Of a stretch of 64,000 bases of DNA, positions 1 to 10,297 are shown one piece after another. The stretch is from Chenopodium formosanum (taxonomy: Eukaryota; Streptophyta; Magnoliopsida; Caryophyllales; Amaranthaceae). The stretch is from positions 17,675,501 through 17,739,500 of the forward strand of contig CM044877.1 in assembly GCA_024500155.1 (NCBI GenBank), read 5' to 3'. Made by a program: the position numbers and the translations under genes. The first letter of the stretch is position 1; each line of letters opens with the position of its first letter. Under the pieces are notes generated by a model. It was not told the origin of the DNA. It saw only the letters and a list, made by a program, of their open reading frames with translations, and made no database searches.

Positions 1-2011
1 AATAAATTTCAAGCCTTAAAATCCCACATGCTTGAACCCACTGTGATCATACACTAAAGTACGGTGGCGTCCAAAAGGGAAAAAGATAGAGCAAAAGAGT
101 CGCCAACAAGTTTTTTTAGGAACTTGTAAACTGTTCGCGAGGTGAAGGTTACACCCCTTAACGATCCAAGAGATTGTCAACTCCATAAGGTCTAGAACCA
201 AATAAGGGTTCGGGGATGAAGGTACAAATCCAACGTAAAAGAGATTGAACCTGCCCTAATAATAGGCCTCTACTTTATTCTGATCGTATTCATGTGCGCT
301 TTCTGACTAACATGCAATCAATAGGATTAACCCTAAACCTGTTTAATCTATGTTGGTTGAATATTAATGCACAAATAAACTATTATTGGCGATCACTTGA
401 ATTATAATCATATTAACCCTAACAAGATTATTAATTATCTTATTAAGCGTGATTACAAGTACCAATTCCCTTTAAACATGCATAAAAGGTGTGATCAAGC
501 AATAAATAATAAAATATATCAAGCGATATAATAAATATCAACAATAATTATGAATAATAATAATAATCATAATAAATAAAATAATCATCATCAAAATAAT
601 AATAATCATGAATTATAACAATTATAATCATAATCATGTTAAAATTAAAGCATAATAAAAATAGCAAGATCCTAGACATGATACTAACAAGATTAATAAC
701 AAACCCTAGCATGTCACTAAGCAATAAAAATCAAATCTTTAACCCTAACATGATACTAACAATCATAAACATTAGGAAGAACATAGGAAGTATCATAACA
801 CTCATATTTAATATTAAAAATACCCTAGACATGATATTAGGAATATCATAATAACAATGTAAACATGAATTCTACATCATAACATCAATTAAAAACCATT
901 AAAGAACTTACTTTGATGCCTCGTACCTCTTTCTAAAAACAAAATACACACGTTAGTAACTTCAAGGAAAATATAAACAAAACAATTAAATTAAATAATT
1001 GAAAGAGAGATTTGGGATCAAACCCTCAGAAATTAAACCTTTCACATCTAGGGCGAAGGCAACTTCGAATATGGCTAGGTGTTTCTAGATCTTGCGAATG
1101 CGGAATTTTGTATGGGAAAAACGAAGTAAGAAAGAATTGAATGAAGAATGCTAATTAAAACTGATTATAGAACTTGTGAATGATGAGAATTGGTGAACAA
1201 ATGAATGTAGATGATGAATGAAAACAATTGGTGAATGTAGATGATCGGTGAATGAAAACGGAGTTTTTAATACGATATTTATAGAGAAAATCATCCAAAA
1301 AGATAAATTAAACAAAACAGAGTCTGACGCTCAGAAAACAAAGCTGGCGCCAACCCTGGCTAGCTGGCGCCAGGCACCAGTACTAGCGCCAGGCGCCAGG
1401 CCTGGTTCCAGGCACCAAGGCCTGGGGTTAGGCCCCAAGCCTGATACCAACGCGTTTTCAAAAATCCGATAAGTTTACCGTACTGGAGGATAAAATAATA
1501 TAATTTCCTCGAAAATGCTATTTGATTTTGATTAAAACTCTGAAAAGTCAACAAAAGTCAATTTATCAATGCTAATTGAATTAGGAATGAAAAGAACCTT
1601 CTAGAAGAATCTAGAAGACTAAAACCATTCCTAATTGCATTAGGGATGATAAATCATATTAGGCCCTCCCCTAGATCATTGGGCCGTACATAAAGCTCAA
1701 ACCGGGCCCAGTTTGGTAAATTGGCCATAACTTCCTCAATATTCATCGGAGTTGGGCTTATAATATATCGTTGGAAAGGTCTTTGCAAGCCCCATCCAAA
1801 TACACTACTATTGGACCCATATCATGGACCAACCAAACTAGATTGGCTGTTTTCTTAAAATAAGTTTTCAAAAACAGAGAGAAGAGAAAAGAAATTAAAA
1901 CTATCTGCAACACTAAACCTTTCCACACTTTCGTTTCATTCTATTATGATTCGACGCGAAAGGTACTCATCACTGGGTTTGGTTTTGGGGAGACACAAAT
2001 GGGTGTCTACA
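1..2011 (-). repeat. 3' LTR of Tat-1 (lacks its first 7 bases)
   Basis: It matches 19300-21325 along its full length with scattered substitutions and small indels, which suggests a fairly young insertion. On the plus strand it ends at GGGTGTCTACA (2011), the complement of the TGTAGACACCC LTR start. In element sense it holds a TATA-like box (complement of 1273-1287), a GGCGCC cluster upstream of it (1344-1441), and the AT-rich transcribed part that ends at the window start. Short open frames here are shadows. Confidence 0.93.
1273..1441 (-). promoter_or_regulatory. LTR promoter: TATA box with upstream GGCGCC cluster
   Basis: On the minus strand CTCTATAAATATCG (complement of about 1273-1286) is a TATA box. 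Upstream, 1344-1441 holds several copies of the palindromic word GGCGCC and variants (AGCGCC, GGCACC, GGCCCC). The right LTR has the same layout: TATA at 20574-20588 and cluster at 20645-20755. The box is seen; its use as a promoter is inferred from its place in the LTR. Confidence 0.7.
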
Positions 2012-2024
2012 GAAGCCCCCACTT
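2012..2024 (-). other. Polypurine tract of Tat-1
   Basis: Directly inside the 3' LTR the minus strand reads AAAGTGGGGGCTTC and then TGTAGACACC. This is a purine run in the usual place for plus-strand DNA priming. Confidence 0.75.
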
Positions 2025-2892
2025 TGACTGAGTTTGGAGAAACGCAAGTTTCGAAAACAAAAGTCAAAGTATCGATAGGGACGGAGAATGATTCAGAACG
2101 TTCTGCGATCCTAAACCAATCTTGCAACGCCGATACCTGCAAAACTAGCATTAGTTAAACAGATAAAAGAGTTAAGAAACGCGTATCTTGCACCGTCGAG
2201 CACACGTCTCTGAAAGTAACCGATTCGTTTTGACGACCTCCTATAAGCTAGAAAATGCCATCCTGCTTGAAAACCGCTACGCCCATAACTGCTTCCAAAT
2301 TAGAAGATTGCTTCGCTTGAAACTATCCTCCTCCGCTATGATAATATTCCACATCCAAGGGAATACCATCGAAGATTATTTCTCTTGAATTAATCCTCAT
2401 CTGCATTATGATCATCTTCCATGCCTAAGGGAATATGATCGAAGACAACTTCGCCCGAAATTACCTCCAGTTGTTTATGACAACTCTCCGCAAGCTAGGG
2501 AACGCTGTCGAAGATATCTTCTCTTGATGTCATCTTCATTTGATGCGATAATTTCCCAAAGGAAATTACCGAAGATCCACGCCTGTTGATCTTTAAAAGT
2601 TCGCCTGAACTTTTCTTCCGCTAAGCCTGTACATCGACGCTTCCGTTGCTTTGAACCTGTACGTCGGTGCTCTTTCGCTTTTGAACCTATATGTCGGTGC
2701 CTTTCGTTAATGAGCCAATGCTTAGGCGCTTTAAGCTAAGTGAGACGATCTCTTATCAGGTCGATCACTTTATGTAATCAAGCCGATTACTAAATCATGT
2801 CAAATTGCTTAGAGGGGCTAACTGGCGTACCAAGGAACCCAAAAATATGTTGCAGAAGGCTAGCACAACCTCATCAGGTGGCTGGATGCTTT
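2025..2892. repeat. Tat-1 3' untranslated region with degenerate tandem repeats
   Basis: No credible gene is seen. At about 2290-2590 units of roughly 75 bases recur imperfectly; each has an 'AAGGGAATA' or 'AGGGAA' core followed by a 'TCGAAGA' word and 'TTCTCTTGA' or 'TTCGCCCGAA'. At about 2620-2710 a unit of roughly 33 bases (GAACCTGTACGTCGGTGC type) occurs three times. Such variable tandem repeats are common between pol and the 3' LTR of Tat and Ogre elements. Confidence 0.6.
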
Positions 2893-3030
2893 GGCGTCGC
2901 TGAAAAACCATCAGCGCCACCTTATTAGCATTAGCGCTAGGCGCTGATATTGACGCCAGGCGCCAAGCCAAATTTGTGACGCCAATGCATAGGGCCTGGC
3001 GCCAGCACGGGGACTTCCTTAAATACCCCT
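2893..3030 (+). promoter_or_regulatory. Putative promoter of antisense gene 1
   Basis: A cluster of GGCGTC, AGCGCC, AGCGCT, GACGCC, GGCGCC and GGCGCC words spans 2893-3005. It is followed at about 3017-3030 by CCTTAAATACCCC, a TATA-like box on the plus strand, and a CT-rich leader. The module copies the one in the LTR promoter but points the other way. The first in-frame ATG lies about 620 bases downstream, so a long leader or a leader intron would be needed. Promoter activity is inferred. Confidence 0.5.
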
Positions 3031-3651
3031 TTCCTCTTCATTTCGCTGCTTTGTTCGTCGCAAAACTGCTCGAAGAAACCCGAAAGCTTCAATTGCTCAT
3101 TGCTTGCTCGTTTCTCAACCGAATCCGCCCAAATTTGTTGCAAATCAAAGTTCTTTTCATCTATTTTCCTAATCTATGTAAGTTTTCTTCAAACTCACAT
3201 CAGTTTTTACGAATTTTTAGCATGTTTATTCACGAATTTAATGAAAATTTGAAATTTATAATGCTCAATTTGCTTTGTTTGTCAAGTTTTATGCCATGAA
3301 ATTGCTTGTTTATGTTTGTATATTGCCTTGTGAGTAATTTGAGACTTGTTTGACTCAATATGGTGAAGAAATGAGCAATTTGCCATTGTTGGACCTCTTA
3401 AGGTCGTGAAGAACAATGTGACTCGTTCTTGATATTTCTGCTAGCAATTCTTGTCCAATTTGTCACAATAATCACTATAGTGTTGCAATAAATTGTGTGA
3501 TTGCTTGAAAAGTGCCGTTATGCTCAATTTGAATTTGTGCTCTGTTTTAGTACTACGTACTCTGTTTTTTTTTGCGAACATAGTATCATGCGGCTAGGCG
3601 AACTTTAGATACTATAGAATCTTAATTCATGATAATTTTGCACAATGTAGC

Positions 3652-5996
3652 ATGGATAGACAACGAGGCTCGGGTTCACGGTCCCGAAACACTAGACGGG
3701 AGCATGAGCCCGTAGAGGATGACATCACGCCTTCCACTTCGCTTGGTTGACTTCCGGAGTGGGATGAGCGGACCTTGTTCTTCGCCTCTGTCCATCACAT
3801 TTCTGAGAGGGTGAGACAAAGCACCGAGCCTGGGAGGACACGGCATCAAGGCTCTGGCTGTGATGGTTTAGGCGATTTGTACAGGATGTACATCGCCAGG
3901 GATCTTGAGACGAGACTCCTATGGGAGTCTTGTGGACTAGCGACTCTGTTCGAGACCTCCGAGGCTATAGTTGCCTCCAACAGGGGTCACCACGTAGTGC
4001 GCGCTTTGGTGGAGTTCTTCTGGGACACCACCAACACCTTCCATTTCCCCTGGGGCGAGATGATAGTCACCCCTACGGACTTCAGTCTCATCACAGGACT
4101 GGAGTTCACTTCCGTGCCACTGCCGTTTGACAATGGAATCGACGTCTTTTCTTTGGAGGTCGAGGAGCTGTTGGGGCCGATCGCTATTCGGGCCCGAGCT
4201 GAGGTCGAGACTACTCAGTTTAGTGCTAGGGGAATTCGTCGCTCGACGCTGGCAGCGACTCTTGATGACGATGCGACCACCCGAGAGCAGCGGGTGCGTA
4301 TCTTTGTGCTGATGTTGTTGTTAGGGACATTCTCCCCTGATAAAGGTAGTAGAGCATTGCTTTACTATCTTCCTGCTGTCCGTGATCTTCACCGGATGGG
4401 GACTTATGACTGGGTCAGCTTGGCCTATGCTGACTTCATTCGTGCGTTGAGGGACTCGTGTCGACACCGGTCCTTTGGGACGAACGTTGCTTTGTCTTCC
4501 TTTTGGAAGGTCGTAGAGGTAAACATTTATTCCCTATAAAGTTTAGCTCTGCATATTAGTTAGCATTTGCTCACACTCTTAAGTCCTTGTAGATCTGGTT
4601 CTATGAGTATTTTCCTTCTGCTGCGCCGGCGAGACCATCGCCGCGGGGATTTCCAATGAGCGCCTCTTGGGGCGGCCACCATGTGGACATGTCCACTACA
4701 CAAGTCCGGAATTGGATCATCTCAGTACAACTTTTATTGTTTATCTTGCTCTTCCGCGGTGCTTAGATATATTATTGCCTGATTGATGCTCTTTATAGGG
4801 ACCTGAGGTGATGTACCGGCCGTGGGGCGGTTGGACAGTCCCTGGGTTAGCCGCACAGTATTCTACTGAGTGTCGCTATTTTTTGGGGACTTATGGAGCG
4901 GTCGCGTACTTAGGAGAGAGGGTCGCTAGACAACACTCTTCTGATGTCTTCGTCGTTCCTGCTGCTCCACCACGTCATATGTTTGACGAGGCGCGGTTGT
5001 CGAGCATGTCTGAGGGAGCTGGTACCCCTTGGCGGTCCCATGTGATCCTCGGGCGGTGTTATGCTAAGGAGCTACTACCTTTGTTAGCTCCAGCCCCCGT
5101 ACCGGCTGAGGATGTGAGGGTAAGATTTCCTTAGCTTTACTTTCCACTAAGTAGCCCCCAAGTAATGCTTTACTGATTTTTTCTATTTTATCAGGACGGT
5201 GCTGCTGAGTTCGTGCCACCCCGTATGTCCATCCACTATCAGGGGATATACGGGCCGATCGAGGAGATGATTTCTCCGGATCCCGAGGGCGAGCGCTTCG
5301 CAGAGCGGTCGATTCCTCGCCACCAGACTAGGGTAAGCCTAGTTTTTCCAGAATTTTTGTGTTCATGTATATCACGTATTTTTACTGACTTATTTTTCTG
5401 ACAGTTTTCACGCGAGGTGGTTTCGGCAACGGCACGATGCATAGATGCCTTCCGGAGCCAGCTCGTCCGGATGAGGAATGCGGCCACTTGCCGTCGGGAT
5501 GACGTCATTCGGGAGGTAGCCTTTCTTTACTCATTATTTTTGCATTGCTGCTTCAATTTTACTTTGTTTCTGATTTAATTCTTTTTGCATGGCCAACCTA
5601 TCGCTTCTCACACCCGCACGAGGCTTGAGAGGCGGAGGGATCCAGCGAGGTCTAGCTCGAGACGTCGTCTCACTTCGTTAGGGGGCAGAGGCGGTCGCTT
5701 TGAGGCTGCTCAAGCTGACGTTGCTGAGGGCTCAGGATCTTCTTCTGAGGGTGCTCACGCTGTACCAGTAGGAGAGACTACTTCGGCTTTCAGAGGTGGT
5801 GGGATGTACGAGGTAGGCTCGTCATCGCAGCAGCCTCCGCGTCCTTAGCCTCAGGTTGATCCTGGCTGGAGTGGTCCTATAGTGAGTCTTCCTCCTCCTA
5901 CGGAGGCTGGAGCTGGGACTGGAGCTGGTGGAGAGGTGACTCCTCGTACGGCGCAATTTTATGATATGATGGGCCTACGTCCTCCGGCGCCGTAGT
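3652..5996 (+). pseudogene. Antisense gene 1 of Tat-1: plant mobile domain protein, six exons
   Basis: On the strand opposite to gag-pol I can read six phase-0 exons: 3652-4518, 4593-4724, 4799-5119, 5195-5332, 5405-5515 and about 5585-5996. Introns 1-4 have AG acceptors and GT donors. Intron 5 has a good donor but its acceptor looks lost (TTTTTGCAT where CAG is expected). Exon 1 carries the plant mobile domain signature around residues 100-155 (HFPWGEMIVTPTDF, then LITGLEF), and exon 2 has the typical WFYEYFP. The first residues are Arg/Ser-rich and the last exon is Gly/Ser/Pro-rich. Plant mobile domains occur in MAIN/MAIL proteins and in antisense ORFs of plant gypsy elements. In-frame stops at about 3748 (TGA) and 5846 (TAG) say this copy is inactive. 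Function is unproven; a role in element control or silencing is a guess. Confidence 0.78.
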
Positions 5997-6427
5997 TTAT
6001 TCCTGTGTATATTTTATTTTGACTTTTTTTTTATAGAACTTTGCCTTAGACTCTTTATTCATAGACACATTTTGTATATTTATGCTATTATGAATTTATT
6101 TGATTGTTATTATTATGTGTATGTTAGTGTGTGCAAGAAAAGTGGGACAAACAATTTTGCGCAAAAATTCCGTCATTTTTATTATTGATGGAGGGTATCT
6201 GACTCTCTCCCCCAAAAGAAAAAATAAAATAGGAAAAAATTGAATAGAATGTCGGGTGTTTGGAATTTAAAATAAAGTCAAAAAAGAAAAATATAAATTT
6301 AAAAAAATAATAGCTATATTTAATTAATTAGGAAAAAGGATAGAAAAGGATTAAACAGAGCCATAAAGTCATTAACCGACTCGAGTTTAATATTAAAAAC
6401 GCAAGTTGAGCACGCGCGGCTGATCTG
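5997..6427. other. Spacer between the two antisense genes
   Basis: AT-rich DNA with T-runs just after the end of antisense gene 1, plausibly its 3' untranslated region. I see no ORF or repeat of note. Confidence 0.4.
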
Positions 6428-6525
6428 GCAACTTGGCGCTAATCACGGGATTGTGACGCTAATTGACGCTGATACCGTGTTTCATTCTGATTGAAATTCT
6501 TTGCAATTTGTGTATAAAAATCCCC
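6428..6525 (+). promoter_or_regulatory. Putative promoter of antisense gene 2
   Basis: A small cluster (TGGCAACTTGGCGCT, GACGCT, GACGCT) at 6428-6472 is followed at 6510-6525 by TGTATAAAAATCCCC, a good plant TATA box, with the start codon about 75 bases further at 6592. It is the third copy in this element of the module 'GGCGCY words then TATA'. Activity is inferred. Confidence 0.55.
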
Positions 6526-6591
6526 TGCCTAGCCGATTCTTCTCATAATTCCAGCGAATAAATAATTCTCTTCATTAGAAAAACAATAATC

Positions 6592-8098
6592 ATGTCTTTA
6601 GTCACCAAGACCTTCACCCAATACACTCATGAATGGTGTCGATCTCTTAATGCGAGGGAGAGAAAAGAATTAGATTTATTTCACCTGGGGGGAATTTATG
6701 GCATCAAAGGGGTAGATCTTGACCTAGATTTCATACATACCGCTTTAGAATTTTGGAATGTTGATACTCATTGTTTCAGAATAGGGTATGATGAGATTAG
6801 CCCTTTGCCGGAGGAATTTGGTGCTATCTTAGGCTTCCCTGCGATAGACATTATAGCAATCCCTAGAGTAGATGCATATTATTATAAGGATTTTGAGCGC
6901 TTCTTTAATTTGAAGGAAAGGGATTTATCAAAAATAGTGGATGGCAATATAGTTAATTTGAAAGAATTTGCACGCTATTATTTTGATAAACCTCTTTCCG
7001 AATCTTTTCATATATATAGAAGAAGGGTGTTCCTATTTTGCATGCTTAATCAATTTTTTCTTAGTAGTGGTAAAAATAATGAGGGTCAATCAATTATAAC
7101 CACTGTTTTAGAACAAATTGAATCAGGGAGAAATCCAATGCCATTAATAGTTGGAGAGACTATGATTAGTCTAGATGAATTGAAAAGGGACCCTAAAGCG
7201 CCTCTTCGCGGCTCTCTAATTTTATTACAGGTAGAAAAATAATATTTTTAATTACAGAAATCAAAAATATATTTTGTATTGTAATAATAATTTATTTGCA
7301 TTGCAATTCTTTTGCAGATGTGGCTAATGGAGAGGCTAGGATTAATTAGCCCTCCGGACGACATTGAAAAGTATACTCCCAATTGCTTCGTGAGAAGGAA
7401 GAAGCGCATCCCTAAAATTGGGCGTCATGGGTGGAGAAAATTCTTTGAATCACGTGATTTTGCTATCAAGTGGGTCATCCCATGGTGGAAAATAGAAAGG
7501 ATGGTTGGTGTTAACAAGCAACCTTTCTGCCGTCTTCCAAGCTTGTCTCGTGTAACTTATTATTATCCCTGCAGGGTAAAAAGACAATACGTCTTGCTTC
7601 AGTATATTCCTTCCGGGGATCTTCGTCCTCCCTTTGAGTACCCTATTTCTCAAAAAGTAGACATATTCGATGCTTACTGGAGTGCTAGACCTTTATGGGA
7701 AGTGGTTACCCAAAAGGTTCCTCCTTCTTTGCCCAATGATGTAAAGAAGTGGTTGCTGAAGAAATCTTTGATTGATCAGGGTAGAACCGATGTGAAGAAT
7801 CGTCTAGGTGACAGGGTGACTCCTGCCAAGGAACGCTTAGGTGCAAGAATTGAATTCAAAACACCTACAATGCCTAGGAAGAAAAATACTACCAAAGACA
7901 AAGGAAAATGGAAAGCTAACACCACAGACAAAAAAGCTTGGGTGGAAAAGAAGCATGGGGGTGCTAGCAGAAGGGGAGACTATCTATTCCAAAATTGAAT
8001 GTAGGTCCTCTAAAGGATGCCTACTAGCTAAAGTCATGGATGAAGAGGAGGAAGCAGACAAGAATTGGAAAAGAGCTAGAAAGGAAAAGAAAAATTAA
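6592..8098 (+). CDS. Antisense gene 2 of Tat-1: DUF7745-like protein, two exons
   Basis: Exon 1 is 6592-7230 (213 codons) and exon 2 is 7318-7998. The intron, 7231-7317, is 87 bases, phase 0, with CAG/GTAGAA and TTTTGCAG/ATG borders. Residues about 60-95 contain ALEFWNVDTHCF and EISPLPEEFGAILGFP, which resemble the N-terminal block of plant retroelement proteins annotated as DUF7745 and are distantly like the matching block of antisense gene 1. The C-terminus is Lys/Arg-rich. A second open frame (to 8098) continues with an acidic then basic tail, so the original end may have been there and a small frameshift may have moved the stop to 7998. The gene is tail-to-tail with pol. No biochemical function is known; nucleic-acid binding is only suggested by the basic tail. 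Confidence 0.7.
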
Positions 8099-8629
8099 GA
8101 GCATTGCTTAGCTTTAGATTTATTAGACTTAGATTGTTATTTTTATTTAAAGTTAATTTATTTCAGCTTTTATTTAAATTCCATCAATAATGTAATTTTA
8201 TTTTATTAATGAAATTTCAGCTTTCAATTAAATTATTCACTTCAAATTTATTTTATTAAAGCAATGAAAATCGAAAAAAATTAATTTTCCAGAAATTCTT
8301 CGAGTACGGAAGTCGAAAATTTTCCGAAAAACACCGAAATTTTCCCAGAGCTTATTTCCAGATTGGCGCCAGTTATTAGCATTTGGCGCCCGCCATTGAA
8401 GTCTGGCGCCAAGCGGCAATTCCATCAGCTGGCGCTGATGACTTCTGGCTGGCGCCAGGTTCTGTTCTGCGACGCCAATAATTCGCCGATTTTCTGTTGA
8501 AATTTTAATTAATTCTGGAACGCGGAGATGTCGAAAAATAAAGTGGCTGCACCCGTAAAGGGTTGCCTACGTATCCTTTCTTAAGGAATCAGACCGAACG
8601 TAGCTCTCTTTAGTATCCTACTCAAGTAA
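8099..8629. promoter_or_regulatory. Convergent gap between antisense gene 2 and pol, with GGCGCC cluster
   Basis: The gap holds the 3' ends of two converging genes. GGCGCC recurs at 8364-8476 (six or so exact or near-exact words), as upstream of the promoters, but I see no TATA box nearby on either strand. Next to the pol stop (about 8545-8615) is a block whose minus strand reads GGATACGTAGGCAACC; the same block recurs in Tat-3 near 63815-63845. Confidence 0.45.
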
Positions 8630-10297
8630 TTATGGGTAGTATTTCTTAAGTTGGTCAAGATTGGTCATGTTTGAGAATTTATTGCCATCCATATCAGTTA
8701 GTTTTGCTGCACCTCCTGATAGGATTGTCTTGACAATGTAGGGTCCAAACCAATTAGGTCTAAATTTTCCCCTTGGGTCTAAAACATTTTTCCTTAGTGC
8801 TTTTAATACCAAATCTCCTACTTTGATATTTCTTGTCTTGACCTTCTTATTAAAATGCCTAGCCATACGAGTTTGGTAACACTGAGTGTGATGTAGAGCT
8901 TCTAGTCGTTTTTCGTCGTGTAGAATCAATTCTTCATATCTTGCCCTAGTCCATTCAACTTCATCGAGTTTACTCTCTAACGCGATGCGTAGAGATGGTA
9001 TTTCTAGTTCGACAGGTTGTACGACATCCATCCCATATATCAAGGAAAATGACGTATTTTCTGTTGATGTATGGATTGACGTGCGATAACCCCACAATGC
9101 GAAGTGAAGCTTGTCAGGCCAATCCTTATAATTTTCTGTCATTTTCTCGATGATAGTCTTTAGATTTTTATTAGCTGCCTCAACTGCTCCGTTTGCTTGA
9201 GGTCTATAAGGGGAAGAATGATGATGTTGAATGCCGTATTTTTGTAGCAATTCTTCACATTCGGCTTGAAAGTGAATTCCATTTTCACTTATCATTTCAT
9301 GTGGGACTCCGTATCGGCAAATAATATTTCTTTCGATAAAGAGTGCTACATGTTTTGCAGTGAGTTTAGCGTATGATTGCGCTTCGACCCACTTTGTAAA
9401 GTAATCGATTGCTACTAGGATAAATTCGTGGCCTCCTATTCCTGGGGGAGTGATTTTGCCAATGATGTCAATTCCCCATGTAGAGAATGGCCATGGCGAT
9501 GTATAGGTGTAGAGCAAAGATGGAGGGACATGTTGTAAATTGGCATAAATTTGGCACTTAGGGCATCTTTTTACGTATTGATGGCAATCCCTATTCATTG
9601 TAGTCCAATAATATCCTTCTCGCATTATTTTCTGGACTAACATTTTGCCGTTTACATGAGTGCCACAGATTCCTTCGTGAAGTATTCTCATTACTCTTTG
9701 TGCATCCTTCTTTCCTACGCATAGGAGAGCTCGACCTTTAGGTACCCTTTTATGTAGCTCGTTGTCTATGAGTACATATTGAGAAGCCAAAAGTCTTAAT
9801 GCTCGCTTTGCTCTTTTGTCAGCATGAGGAGGGTATTCTCCATTGGTGACATAATTGAGTATGTCCGTGTACCATAGTTCTTCTTCTTCTTCTTCTTGGA
9901 CTAAGTCGTCGTCTTCTATAGCCTGGATATATGCTGGTTTGTGCCTTTTTTCGATAGTTAGAGGCATTTGCTCGATTTCCGTGGGAATCCTAACCATTGA
10001 GGCTAATCTTGCCAAGGCATCGGCAAATTGGTTTTCCTCTCTAGGTAGATATGTATATTCTACCTTCTCTAGCTGATCGGTAAGAGTTTCCAGATAGGTT
10101 TGGTAAGGGGCTAAGCTTTCGCTCCTTACTTTCCACCTTTTAGATATCTGATTGATGATCAAAGAAGAGTCTCCGAAAATCCTTAACTTCTTTACTCCCA
10201 ATGCCAAAGATGTTTCAAGGCCTACCACGCACGCTTCATATTCAGCAGCATTGTTGGTAACGTCAAAATCAAGCTTTATGGAGATTGGAACGTGTTC
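8630..10297 (-). pseudogene. pol, 3' half: second (archaeal-type) RNase H and integrase
   Basis: The frame continues directly from the RT segment after one TAA stop (10298-10300). It starts inside an extra RNase H domain: the DGA acid lies just before the stop, then NNAAEYEAC, FGDSSLIINQI and ENQFADALARL. This second RNase H after the normal gypsy one marks the Tat clade. Integrase follows with the zinc-binding HEGICGTHVNG..CPKCQ, the first catalytic Asp in GIDIIG, MISENGIHF where Tat integrases usually have an Asp before NG, and the Glu in GAVEAANKN. A basic C-terminal region ends at 8630. The Asp-to-Glu change at a catalytic position and the stop within RNase H imply a non-functional product. 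Confidence 0.9.
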
